The notes under the pieces were generated by a model that saw only the letters and a program-made list of their open reading frames with translations, ran no database searches and had not been told where the DNA came from. A stretch of DNA of 64,000 nucleotides from Candidatus Kouleothrix ribensis. GTDB lineage: Bacteria; Chloroflexota; Chloroflexia; Chloroflexales; Roseiflexaceae. The first letter of the stretch is position 1, and every line of letters begins with the position of its first letter. The stretch is from assembly GCA_016722075.1 (NCBI GenBank), contig JADKGW010000001.1, forward strand, positions 3,782,001 through 3,846,000, written 5' to 3'. This document shows, piece by piece, positions 37,046 through 45,656 of the stretch. The position numbers and the translations under genes were made by a program.

Positions 37046-37714
37046 GTGTCGTTTCTGCGAGATCCCAAACGCTTCATTGCAGTGCTGATCGCCGGCGTGG
37101 CCGGCTTAATTGTCTTGATCGATTTCACAAGCATCGTATCACCGATCGATACGGTCGCGCGGCTGCTGATCGATTGGGCCGCGCTGCTGGCTGTGCTGGC
37201 ACTGATTGTTGGCCTGCTCAGCGTGGTGAATAGCCACCTGGGGCGTGTGCTCAAGCGCCAGCCCGATTGGGGCTACAGCCTGGTGCTGCTGCTGGCGATG
37301 CTGCTGGTGATCATCAGCGGCACGGTGATCGGGCCGACGCCAAGCGGCTATACGCTGTTTCCACAGGGCCTGGTCGAGCAGCCTATCCGCGATGTGTTTA
37401 GCGCCTTCTACGAGCCGCTGGCCGCCTCCTTCCTGGCCCTGCTGGCATTCTTCAGCCTGAGCGCCGCACTGCGTGCGCTACGCCGCCGCACCATCGATGC
37501 ACTGGTTATTCTCGTGGTTGCGATGCTGGTGCTGGCACTCGCCGCGCTGCCACAGCTTGCGAGCCTGCCGCTGCTCGGCCAGAGCGTCGCGTGGCTGAAC
37601 ACGTATGTCGCACTGGCCGGCGCGCGTGGCCTGCTGATTGGCGCGGCGCTGGGCGCGGTGGTAGCTGGAGTACGTGTATTGCTGGGCTTCGATCAGCCCT
37701 ATCTTGACCGCTAA
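37046..37714 (+). CDS. polytopic membrane protein of unknown function
   Basis: About 222 residues with roughly six membrane helices (FIAVLIAGVAGLIVLIDF, LLAVLALIVGLLSV, LVLLLAMLLVIISGTVI, FLALLAFFSLSAAL, LVILVVAMLVLALAAL, and a last one near ALGAVVAGVRVLLG). A short basic loop (RALRRRT) follows helix four. I choose the GTG at 37046, which has GAGG 8 bases upstream, over the TTG at 37025. It lies 39 bases after the first gene and 12 before the PxWL gene. Confidence 0.7.
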   Translation: MSFLRDPKRFIAVLIAGVAGLIVLIDFTSIVSPIDTVARLLIDWAALLAVLALIVGLLSVVNSHLGRVLKRQPDWGYSLVLLLAMLLVIISGTVIGPTPSGYTLFPQGLVEQPIRDVFSAFYEPLAASFLALLAFFSLSAALRALRRRTIDALVILVVAMLVLALAALPQLASLPLLGQSVAWLNTYVALAGARGLLIGAALGAVVAGVRVLLGFDQPYLDR

Positions 37715-37726
37715 GGGAGCGCTTTG

Positions 37727-40700
37727 GTGAGCAGCGATCCATCCGACGACAACAAGAACCTGCCGCCCTGGCTACGCGATGTGCCGCTACCACCCCGGCC
37801 ACAAACCGGCACGCCGCCCGAGCCTACCAGCGCCGCACCGCCGGCAGCTGCGGCCCTGCCCGAGTGGCTGCGCGATCTAGGCGACGATACGCCGGCACCC
37901 ACAATGCCCGAGCCTGCCAGCACGACACCGGCCGCGCTGCCTAACTGGCTGAGCGCGGCGCCTGCGGCAGCCCCGCCGGCCGGTGCAGCCCAGCTGCCCG
38001 ACTGGCTGCACGATCTGGCCGATGATGGCGCGCCAGCCGCGCCGGCCGCGCCAACCCCGAGTTCCGATCTGTCGCCCTCGGCCCTGCCGGCCTGGCTACA
38101 GGATACGCAGCAGAGTAGCCCGCCGTCAAGCTCGCCGAGCGAGCCGGAGCCGCCCGCCAACGACGCGCCTGATGCCGACGACGCAGTCATCCCCGATTGG
38201 CTCAAGGGCCTCTCAGCCGACATCCCGGCCGACGCCGTTAGCGAGACTGCCGAATGGCTGAGTGCGCCGCCCAGCCCGGCCGATACGCCGACCCTGCCGC
38301 CCAGCGATGCGGCTGCGCTGCCCAGTTGGCTTGGCGACCCCGGCCCGGCCGACACGCCGACCCTGCCGCCCAGCGATGCGGCTGCGCTGCCCAGTTGGCT
38401 TGGCGACCCCGGCCCGGCCGATGCCGTTAGCGAGACTGCCGAATGGCTGAGTGCGCCGCCCGGTCCGGCCAACACGCCGACCCTGCCGCCTAGCGATGCG
38501 GCTGCGCCACCGGCCGGCAGCCCGGCTGCGAGCGCAGCCGAGGCCAGCTTGCCCGGCTGGTTGAACGATGACTCGGCCACGAGCAATACCGCTGCGGCGC
38601 TTACGCCATTCTCGTTCGACGAGCCGCCCAGCGAACCCACGCACGCGACACCGCCCGGCCCACCAACCTGGCTGGTTGGCGATGTGAGCGACTCGGCCGA
38701 GATGATGCCCACCTGGATGAAGGATGCTGCGGCACAACCAACCGAGCCGGAACCGCCAGCCCCGGCGAGCGCGGCCGCGCCGGCCGATCTACCGCTGTGG
38801 ATGGAAGATCGTGCTGATGCCGAGGCTGCGCCGTCGCCGATGCCGAGCGAGCCGCCCGCCGCACCAAGCACGCCCGCGCCAGACCTTGTGCCGGCCGAAC
38901 CAGAGGCCGACGACGTGCCTGCCTGGCTGCGCGATGCCGGGGCGACGCCCGCCGCCACGCCACCCCCCACGCCGGCGGAGCCTGGCAACCTGCCAAACTG
39001 GCTCCAGGAAGTGCCGCCCGCACTGCCGCCGGCCGATACAATGCCCGATTGGCTGCACGACAATGTTCCGGCCCAGCCAGCGCCAGATGAGTCGGTTCCC
39101 GATTGGCTGCGCGCGATTCAGCCAACACCGCCACCGGCAGACTCGACGCCGGCATCCGCTGCGCCCGAGCACATGCCCGCCTGGCTGCGCGATACCTCTG
39201 CCAGCGCAGCTCCACCGCACGTGCCCGATACTGAGCCTGTACCGGACTGGCTGAGCAACACTGCAGTACCACCGCCGGCCGAGCCACCAGCGGCAGCCGG
39301 GCTGCCAGGCGCGCCCGAGGCGCTGCCAGCCTGGCTACAGCCGGCCGAATCGGCGCCGCCACCCGGCGCTGCCGATGATCTGCCGCCATGGCTGCGCGAC
39401 GAGGCCGGCCAACCGCTGCCCACCGCCGGGGCGCCGGGTGACGCCAACCTACCAACATGGCTGCGTGGCGCGGCCGCCGAGGCACCGGCCCAACCCGAGG
39501 CGCCCACCGCACCCGGCGCAGCTGGATTCGACTGGTTCAGCGAGCCGGCCCCGGCAGCCGCGCAGCCGGCCGCCAGCGATGCCACCGAACTCGTCGGCGG
39601 AGTCGAGCTACCTGCCTGGCTACGGCCAGCCGAGGCCGAGCCGGCGAAGGAAGAGATCAACCCTGCCGATGCACGCTCGCTCGATTGGCTCACGCGCCTG
39701 GGCGCCCACGAAGACGACGAGGCCGACAGCGGCGCTACGACCCCGGCAGTGCGCTTAGCGCCGCCGGCTCTGCCCAGGCGCACGCCCATGCAGATCGAGG
39801 CGATCGGGCTGCTCGAGCAGCTCGCGGCCGCGCCTTTCCCTGCACCGGCCGCCGCACCGGCCGCCGCAGCGCAGAGCATCTGGCAGCGGCTTGGGATCGA
39901 GCGGCTGTTGTACCTGGCACTACTGCTGGTAAGCATCGCCGCGCTCACCGCCCCGCCCGACATGTTGGGCCTGAACAGCGCACCGAGCGCGCCGGGCGCA
40001 CAGCAGCTGTTCAGCCAGATCGACACTCTTGGCGCGAACGATATCGTACTGGTGGGCTATGAGTGGGATGCGCGCCGCAGTGGCGAGCTACGCCCGCTCG
40101 AGCAGGCGGTGATCGACCACCTCATTCAGCATAAAGTCAAGCTCGTGCTGATCAGCACCGACCCTCAAGGCTCGCTGCTGCTCTACGATCTGCGCGATCG
40201 GCTGGGCGCGGCCGGGTACAAGCCGAGTGGCGAAGACTATGTGCTGCTGGGCTACAAGCCCGGCGGCGAGCTGGCGCTGCGCTCGATGGCCCTGGATCTG
40301 CCGGCGACATTCCGGTCGGACTTTCAGGGCAACGACGCCACCACCAGCGTATTGGACACCACGGCCGATCGCCAGGTGCGGCTCAAGACGCTGGGCGACT
40401 TCTCGATGATGCTGGTGCTGGCCGACGAGGCCTCGGACGTGCAGAGCTGGATGGAGCAGGTGTACCCGAGCGCGGCGCGCCCCGATGGCAGCCGCAGCCC
40501 GCTCGCATTCCTACTGCCCTCGGAAACTACACCGATCGTCCAACCCTACCTGGGCATGGCCAATGTACAGCACCTGGCCGGCAGGCAGGGCGCACTGGCC
40601 TACCAGCACCTGCGCAGCGACGGTATGCCGGCCGAGCAGATCGCCGCCGAGATCAGCCACCAGCGCTCGAGCATGCTGGCCTATATCGCGCTGTTCGTAA

Positions 40701-40759
40701 TCGGCGCGCTTGTGGTTGCGATCTATAGCGCGGCCACACGCGCGAGGAGCCGGCCGTGA
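37727..40759 (+). CDS. proline-rich PxWL-repeat membrane protein
   Basis: A 1010-residue protein. Residues 1-715 are an acidic, Pro/Ala-rich, probably disordered region carrying about 25 copies of a short motif of the form LPxWLxD (PPWLRD, PEWLRD, PDWLHD, PAWLQD, PSWLGD and so on). One membrane helix lies at about 726-743 (LLYLALLLVSIAAL). An outside domain of about 240 residues follows (NDIVLVGYEWDARRSGELRPLEQAVIDHL; KLVLISTDPQG). A final helix is near 983-1000 with a basic tail. Translation probably starts at GTG 37727 (GGGAG upstream). The function is unknown. Confidence 0.78.
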   Translation: MSSDPSDDNKNLPPWLRDVPLPPRPQTGTPPEPTSAAPPAAAALPEWLRDLGDDTPAPTMPEPASTTPAALPNWLSAAPAAAPPAGAAQLPDWLHDLADDGAPAAPAAPTPSSDLSPSALPAWLQDTQQSSPPSSSPSEPEPPANDAPDADDAVIPDWLKGLSADIPADAVSETAEWLSAPPSPADTPTLPPSDAAALPSWLGDPGPADTPTLPPSDAAALPSWLGDPGPADAVSETAEWLSAPPGPANTPTLPPSDAAAPPAGSPAASAAEASLPGWLNDDSATSNTAAALTPFSFDEPPSEPTHATPPGPPTWLVGDVSDSAEMMPTWMKDAAAQPTEPEPPAPASAAAPADLPLWMEDRADAEAAPSPMPSEPPAAPSTPAPDLVPAEPEADDVPAWLRDAGATPAATPPPTPAEPGNLPNWLQEVPPALPPADTMPDWLHDNVPAQPAPDESVPDWLRAIQPTPPPADSTPASAAPEHMPAWLRDTSASAAPPHVPDTEPVPDWLSNTAVPPPAEPPAAAGLPGAPEALPAWLQPAESAPPPGAADDLPPWLRDEAGQPLPTAGAPGDANLPTWLRGAAAEAPAQPEAPTAPGAAGFDWFSEPAPAAAQPAASDATELVGGVELPAWLRPAEAEPAKEEINPADARSLDWLTRLGAHEDDEADSGATTPAVRLAPPALPRRTPMQIEAIGLLEQLAAAPFPAPAAAPAAAAQSIWQRLGIERLLYLALLLVSIAALTAPPDMLGLNSAPSAPGAQQLFSQIDTLGANDIVLVGYEWDARRSGELRPLEQAVIDHLIQHKVKLVLISTDPQGSLLLYDLRDRLGAAGYKPSGEDYVLLGYKPGGELALRSMALDLPATFRSDFQGNDATTSVLDTTADRQVRLKTLGDFSMMLVLADEASDVQSWMEQVYPSAARPDGSRSPLAFLLPSETTPIVQPYLGMANVQHLAGRQGALAYQHLRSDGMPAEQIAAEISHQRSSMLAYIALFVIGALVVAIYSAATRARSRP
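38281..38418 (+). repeat. recent in-frame tandem duplication inside the PxWL gene
   Basis: Two consecutive 69-base units encode ADTPTLPPSDAAALPSWLGD and three more residues each, nearly identical at the DNA level. They are bracketed by two near-copies of a segment encoding AVSETAEWLSAPP. The identity suggests recent slippage or recombination. Confidence 0.8.
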
Positions 40760-41397
40760 CACCTGCCATCATTCATTTCATTGCGGTTGTGCTGACCATC
40801 ATGGTGCTGAGCCGGATCGCCGGCGACAACCCGCTGTTTCGGGTTGCCCAATACCTGTTCGTCGGCGTCTCGCTTGGCCTCGCGTTCGTAGTGGCATACC
40901 ACCAGGTGCTGGCTCCAGCGATCAGGACTGTCGGCACCGACCAGAATAGCGCGGTGGTCTACGGCGTACCGCTACTCCTGGGCCTGCTGCTACTGCCGCG
41001 AATCAGCCGCCGCCAGGAGCTCTCGTGGCTCGCGAATATTCCGCTGGCGCTGATCTTCGGCGTTGGCGCGGCGCTGGCGGTTGGCGGCGCGATTGTCGGC
41101 ACGCTGGTGCCACAGATCCTCGACACCGCCAACCGGCCGCTCGCCGGCAGTGCCGCACAGATCGCCGGCACAATCGTGCTGGCGCTCGGCACGGCACTCA
41201 CGCTGGGCACGTTCTACTACACTGCGCCGAAAGAAGGCCCAAGCGCGCGAATCGCGGCGGTGACATCGGCGCTGGGCCACTGGATATTGATGATCGCGTT
41301 TGGCTTCTTCTTTGCCAGCGCGGTGCAGAGCTACCTGAGCGCGCTGACCGAGCGGCTAGGGCTGCTGATTGACTTTGTGCGCGGCCTGGCCGGCTAG
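40756..41397 (+). CDS. polytopic membrane protein of unknown function
   Basis: A 213-residue protein with about six membrane helices (HFIAVVLTIMVLSRIAG; LFVGVSLGLAFVVAYH; YGVPLLLGLLLLP; LALIFGVGAALAVGGAIVG; AGTIVLALGTALTLGTFYY; LMIAFGFFFASAVQSYL). It starts at a GTG that overlaps the stop of the PxWL gene by 4 bases (GTGA), so translation is coupled. It is the fourth gene of the operon. I do not recognise a family. Confidence 0.75.
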   Translation: MTPAIIHFIAVVLTIMVLSRIAGDNPLFRVAQYLFVGVSLGLAFVVAYHQVLAPAIRTVGTDQNSAVVYGVPLLLGLLLLPRISRRQELSWLANIPLALIFGVGAALAVGGAIVGTLVPQILDTANRPLAGSAAQIAGTIVLALGTALTLGTFYYTAPKEGPSARIAAVTSALGHWILMIAFGFFFASAVQSYLSALTERLGLLIDFVRGLAG

Positions 41398-41454
41398 TGC
41401 GCATCCGAATCACAACCACCCGATGGATACGTACGCCTTAATAACGGTACCACT

Positions 41455-43458
41455 ATGCCACAGAAACCGGGCGCACTGCTCGTCGCCGAGATCGGCAATG
41501 TGACCACTCGCGTAACGCTGATCGACCTTGTCGACGGCGAGATGCGCTTGATCGGCCAGGCCAGCGTGCCCAGCACCACTGAACCACCGTACGACAACGC
41601 GGTATTCGCGATCCTCGAGGCAGCCACGCAGCTCGGCGAAACCACCGGCCGCCAGCTGATGCACGACGGCAGCTTGATGATGCCGCAAACCAACGAGCGC
41701 GATGGCATCAACGCGGTAGTGGCCGCCACCAGCGCCTGCCCACCGATGGGGATCGTGATCGCCGCAGTCGCCAGCGAAGTATCGGCCCGTAGCGCGGCGC
41801 GCGCCAGCCGGGCCACCTACACCACAATCTTGCAGACGATCACGCTCGATGAGTCGGCCGGGGGCAACACTGGCGGCGATAGCTCGTGGATCGAGCGCCA
41901 GGTGCAGACGCTCATGGGTATCAAGCCCGACCTGGTGGTGATCGCGGGCGGGCTGGAAGATGGTGCCGAAGATTCGCTGGTGCGGCTGGCCCATATCGTC
42001 GGCCTGACCTCAGTGACGAATCGTGTCGACTCAGATGGCCAGCAGCGCCACGATATCAATAAGCGCAAGGTGCTGTTCGCCGGCAACAGCGCGGCGCGCG
42101 AGCGTGTGATCGAGGCACTCTCGAGCCGCGCCGACCTCCAGGTGATCGAGAATGTCCGGCCATCGCTTGAGGTCGAGCAACTCGAGCCGGCGCGCCAGGC
42201 GATCATCAAGCTGTACAATGAGTCGCTGCTGGCAAGCCTGCCTGGTGCCGGGGCGTTGCGCCGGCTCAGCAATACGCCACTGGTGGCCGCCAGCGATGCA
42301 ACCGGGCTGATGACGCGCTTCATCGCCGAGCACTACCACCGCGCCACGCTGACAATCGACTGTGGCTCGGCCAACACCGCCGTGTACTATGCTAATACCG
42401 GTAGCTATACGCCGGTGGTGTTCGGCGGGGTCGGCAGCGGCTATGGCATTGGCGGGCTGCTGGCCGAGCGTGGCGCCGCCGCAATCGCACGCTGGCTGCC
42501 ATTTGCGATCAGCGAGCGCGAGCTGACACACTGGTTGCTTAACAAACTACTGCGCCCACAGACCATCCCCAGTTCGCGCGAGGATGTGCTGATCGAGCAT
42601 GCCGTGGCGCGCGAGGCGCTAAACCTGGCGATGAGCACATTCCAGAGCGAGCGAGCGGCTGCCTACGATTATGTGATCGCCGGCGGCGGCGTGTTGTCGA
42701 ATGCTCAGCCGCCGGGGCTGGCGGCGCTTACAATCCTCGATGCGCTTCAGCCGAGCGCCAGCGAGAGCGTGCTGGCGATCGAACTGCACCTCGACACGCT
42801 CGGGCTGATCGGCTCGTGCGGCGCGCTGGCATTCAGCAACCCCGATGCAGCCCTGACCCTGTTCGAGCACGATCTGCTCGGCAACACGCCACTGGCCACC
42901 TGCGTGGTAGCGCTCGGCGGCGGGCGTACAGGCGACGTGGCCGTCGAGGCCGAGCTGAAAGAGAGCAGCGGGGCCATCCAGCGCATCACCGTCGAGCATG
43001 GCCAGCTTGGGCGGCTAGCGCTGCCACCCGGCCGCAAGGCTCAGCTCACGCTGCGCCCGGTCAGCAATGTGCGGATCGGCCGTAACGCACCTGGTGAAGA
43101 GGTGGCCTCGGAGGTAGCGGCGATCAGTGGCAGCGCGCTTGGCGTGATTATCGATGCGCGCGGCCGGCCGCTGCGCCTGCCCGACGAGCCGGCCGGCCGG
43201 CAGAGGCTGCTCTGGGAGTGGCTGCTGGCGCTTGGCGCCGAGAGTGGCCCACTGCCCTACCCGATCGCCGAGATCACCAGCGAGCCGCCGCTCAGCGTCG
43301 CGCCGACCAACGGCAGCATCGCGTTTGCCGATGTGGAGGCCCCGCCACCCGTGCCGCCGGCCCGGCCCGGCGAGTCGGCGCCGATCGAGCGCGACCTGGC
43401 CCAGCTACGCCAGACGATCGAGGAGCCCAAGAAGCGCGGCATATTCCGCCGCAAATAG
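41455..43458 (+). CDS. MutL/GlmL-like actin-fold ATPase
   Basis: A 667-residue protein resembling MutL of the glutamate mutase operon, an actin-like ATPase of unknown role (not the mismatch-repair MutL). It shows an N-terminal phosphate-1-like strand LLVAEIGNVTTRVTLIDLV, a second LTIDCGSANTAVYYAN with GGVGSGYGIGG, and YDYVIAGGGVLSNA. The last 60 residues are proline-rich and basic. No glutamate mutase genes (mutE, mutS) are near; instead it closes a run of membrane-protein genes. It may act as a chaperone-like ATPase for that assembly. Confidence 0.82.
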   Translation: MPQKPGALLVAEIGNVTTRVTLIDLVDGEMRLIGQASVPSTTEPPYDNAVFAILEAATQLGETTGRQLMHDGSLMMPQTNERDGINAVVAATSACPPMGIVIAAVASEVSARSAARASRATYTTILQTITLDESAGGNTGGDSSWIERQVQTLMGIKPDLVVIAGGLEDGAEDSLVRLAHIVGLTSVTNRVDSDGQQRHDINKRKVLFAGNSAARERVIEALSSRADLQVIENVRPSLEVEQLEPARQAIIKLYNESLLASLPGAGALRRLSNTPLVAASDATGLMTRFIAEHYHRATLTIDCGSANTAVYYANTGSYTPVVFGGVGSGYGIGGLLAERGAAAIARWLPFAISERELTHWLLNKLLRPQTIPSSREDVLIEHAVAREALNLAMSTFQSERAAAYDYVIAGGGVLSNAQPPGLAALTILDALQPSASESVLAIELHLDTLGLIGSCGALAFSNPDAALTLFEHDLLGNTPLATCVVALGGGRTGDVAVEAELKESSGAIQRITVEHGQLGRLALPPGRKAQLTLRPVSNVRIGRNAPGEEVASEVAAISGSALGVIIDARGRPLRLPDEPAGRQRLLWEWLLALGAESGPLPYPIAEITSEPPLSVAPTNGSIAFADVEAPPPVPPARPGESAPIERDLAQLRQTIEEPKKRGIFRRK

Positions 43459-43477
43459 GCCGTGCCGGTAGTTTGAG

Positions 43478-43517
43478 AATCCGCACGCAGCTGCTCTGCA
43501 ATTGCGTGCGGATTTTC
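43478..43517 (+). terminator. intrinsic terminator of the MutL operon
   Basis: A perfect 12-bp stem, AATCCGCACGCA (43478-43489) with TGCGTGCGGATT (43503-43514), followed by TTC, 20 bases after the last stop. It could also work from the minus strand. Confidence 0.75.
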
Positions 43518-43561
43518 TGTGCTTCAGCGGCTACCCGAACACCAGGGAATCATAGCCCACG

Positions 43562-44290
43562 CTACTGCTCGGCGATCGTGATCTTGACGATCTGCTCGCC
43601 CGGCGTGGTGGGGTTGAGATCGGGGTCGCGCAGCGGGATGCCATCGACGATCGCCTGGCCCTGCTCGACCTCGCCAAACACGGTATACTGCTGATTGAGG
43701 TGTGCCGCAGCCGCAGTAGTGATGAAGAACTGCGAGCCATTACTGTTTGGTTGCGAGCTGTGCGCCATCGCCACGATGCCGGGGCGATCGAACAGCACCT
43801 TGTCGGTGAACTCATCGGGCACGGTGTAGCCTGGCCCCCCCGTGCCGGTGCCGGTTGGGTCGCCACCCTGAGCCATAAAGCCCTGTAGCACGCGATGCCA
43901 GGTCAGCCCATCGTAGAAGCCAGCCTTCGACAGGAATACGAAGCTATTGACGGTCTGGGGCGCCAGGTCGGGCCGCAGCTTGATCACAATATCGCCGCGC
44001 GGCGTGGTGATCGTGGCGGTGTAGCGTTTGCTCGGATCGATCGTCATTGGCGGAGCGGCACTGTAGGTTGGCTTTGTACCTGCCGGCGCAGCGGCAGCCG
44101 GCGCGGTAGTAGCCTCGGCCGCGAATGGTAGGGCTGTCGGCACCGCAGCAGCCGAGCCGCCGCGATTCGACACAAGCATCAGCACCAGCCCGACCAGCAG
44201 CGCCACCACGACCGCCGCCGAGAGGATGCCGGGCAGCGGGTTCTGGCGTGGCGCGGGGGCGGCCTTCTTCGAACGATTTGGTTGACTCAC
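43562..44290 (-). CDS. membrane-anchored cyclophilin-type peptidyl-prolyl isomerase
   Basis: A 242-residue protein. One membrane helix (ILSAAVVVALLVGLVLML, about residues 22-39) anchors it, then a Thr/Ala/Pro linker. The cyclophilin domain follows from about 82: NSFVFLSKAGFYDGLTWHRVLQGFMAQGGDP with the active arginine, and SNGSQFFITTA. It should help fold proteins outside the membrane. Translation starts at GTG with AGGAG 7 bases upstream. A minus-strand TATAAT (plus-strand 44344-44349) may be its -10. Confidence 0.9.
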   Translation of the reverse strand: MSQPNRSKKAAPAPRQNPLPGILSAAVVVALLVGLVLMLVSNRGGSAAAVPTALPFAAEATTAPAAAAPAGTKPTYSAAPPMTIDPSKRYTATITTPRGDIVIKLRPDLAPQTVNSFVFLSKAGFYDGLTWHRVLQGFMAQGGDPTGTGTGGPGYTVPDEFTDKVLFDRPGIVAMAHSSQPNSNGSQFFITTAAAAHLNQQYTVFGEVEQGQAIVDGIPLRDPDLNPTTPGEQIVKITIAEQ

Positions 44291-44473
44291 ACGTAGCTCC
44301 TCACGCAGGTAGGATCAGGTCGGTAATCGACACACCGCCTGCTATTATACCCGATTGGCACGCATAGGTAGCTAACAATCTGCTAAAGAATAGGCGACGT
44401 CAGTGCCGCCTGACCCCGCCCCCCGCGTGAGAGCAGGATGCGGCCGCCGGGCACGCACGCACGTACATCAGAT

Positions 44474-44502
44474 TTGACACGGCATCCGTAGATCGGTATT
44501 AT
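44474..44502 (+). promoter_or_regulatory. promoter of fni
   Basis: TTGACA (44474-44479) and TATTAT (44497-44502) with a 17-base spacer, about 60 bases before the fni start. Confidence 0.7.
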
Positions 44503-44563
44503 CGACGCGCCAGATCGCGCTGGTTCTACGTTGTAGCGCACCAGCAGGAAGAAGATCAAACCT

Positions 44564-45601
44564 ATGAACGACAACGATACCACCAGCAGCCGCAAGCTCG
44601 ACCACGTGCGAATCGTGCTTGACGAGGATGTGGCGGCCAAGGGTGTGCATACCGGCTTCGCGGCCTACCAGCTGCCGCACGATGCTGTGCCCGAGCTCGA
44701 TCTGGCCGAGATCGACACGCATACCACGTTTCTGGGCAAGCCGCTCCGCGCGCCGCTGCTGATCAGCTCGATGACGGGCGGCGCGCATGATGTGGCCCAG
44801 ATCAACCTGGCGCTGGCCGAGGCGGCGCAGGCGCTCGGCCTGGCCATAGGCGTTGGGTCGCAGCGCTCGGCCATCCGCGACGCGCGCCTGGCCTACACCT
44901 ACCAGGTGCGGCGCGTGGCGCCAAGCATTCCCGTGCTGGCAAACCTGGGCGCGGTGCAGCTCAACTATGGCTACGGCGTTGACGAGTGCCGGCGCGCGGT
45001 AGAGATGATCGAGGCCGACGCGCTGATCTTGCACTTGAACCCGCTGCAAGAGGCAGTGCAACCCGAGGGCAACACCAACTTCAAGGGCCTGCTCAAGCGG
45101 ATCGAGGCGGTGTGCAAGGCGCTCGACGTGCCGGTGATCGCCAAGGAGGTGGGCAACGGCATTGGCGTGCGCGCGGCGCGGCGGCTGGCCGAGGCGGGGG
45201 TGTGGGGCATCGACGTAGCCGGTGCCGGCGGCACCAGCTGGAGCGAGGTCGAGCGCTTTCGGCACAGCACCGAGCTGGGCGCGCGCGTGGCCGGCGCATT
45301 TGCCGGCTGGGGGCTGCCGACTGCCGAGGCCATCCGCCAGGTACGGGCCGCGCTGCCTCAGATCACGCTGATCGGCAGCGGCGGGATTCGCAGCGGCGTC
45401 GATATTGCCAAGGCCATCGCGCTAGGCGCCAACCTGGCCGGCACCGCCAAGCCCGCGCTTGGCCCGGCCGCAGCCGCTGGCGGCACGGCCGCAGTGGTGG
45501 CCGGCATGCAGGCCTATATCGACGAGCTGCGGATCGCTATGTTCTGTAGTGGCTGCGGCGATCTGAGCGCGCTACGCAGGCTCACGCTAGAGCGGGGGTA
45601 A
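44564..45601 (+). CDS. fni: type 2 isopentenyl-diphosphate delta-isomerase
   Basis: A 345-residue FMN enzyme interconverting IPP and DMAPP for isoprenoid synthesis. The start RKLDHVRIVL, SSMTGGAHDVAQINLALAEAA, GVGSQRSA, LHLNPLQEAVQPEG (with the catalytic glutamine region), KEVGNGIG and SGGIRSGVDIAKAIALGA are all family motifs. It depends on reduced FMN and NADPH, unlike type 1 Idi. It is the first gene before recF and has its own promoter. Confidence 0.94.
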   Translation: MNDNDTTSSRKLDHVRIVLDEDVAAKGVHTGFAAYQLPHDAVPELDLAEIDTHTTFLGKPLRAPLLISSMTGGAHDVAQINLALAEAAQALGLAIGVGSQRSAIRDARLAYTYQVRRVAPSIPVLANLGAVQLNYGYGVDECRRAVEMIEADALILHLNPLQEAVQPEGNTNFKGLLKRIEAVCKALDVPVIAKEVGNGIGVRAARRLAEAGVWGIDVAGAGGTSWSEVERFRHSTELGARVAGAFAGWGLPTAEAIRQVRAALPQITLIGSGGIRSGVDIAKAIALGANLAGTAKPALGPAAAAGGTAAVVAGMQAYIDELRIAMFCSGCGDLSALRRLTLERG

Positions 45602-45656
45602 CGCAAAGTCGCAAAGACGCCGAGAAGCATGGTGTCTTCGCGTTAAACGAGCCGTT
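45602..45656. repeat. short intergenic inverted repeat
   Basis: AACGC...AAGACGCC and GGTGTCTTCGCGTT can pair across this 55-base gap between fni and recF. No gene is present. Confidence 0.4.

Noticed and set aside
41455..43458. DNA mismatch-repair MutL
   Set aside because: The protein lacks the GHKL ATPase motifs and has actin-like phosphate loops. It matches the unrelated glutamate-mutase-associated MutL.
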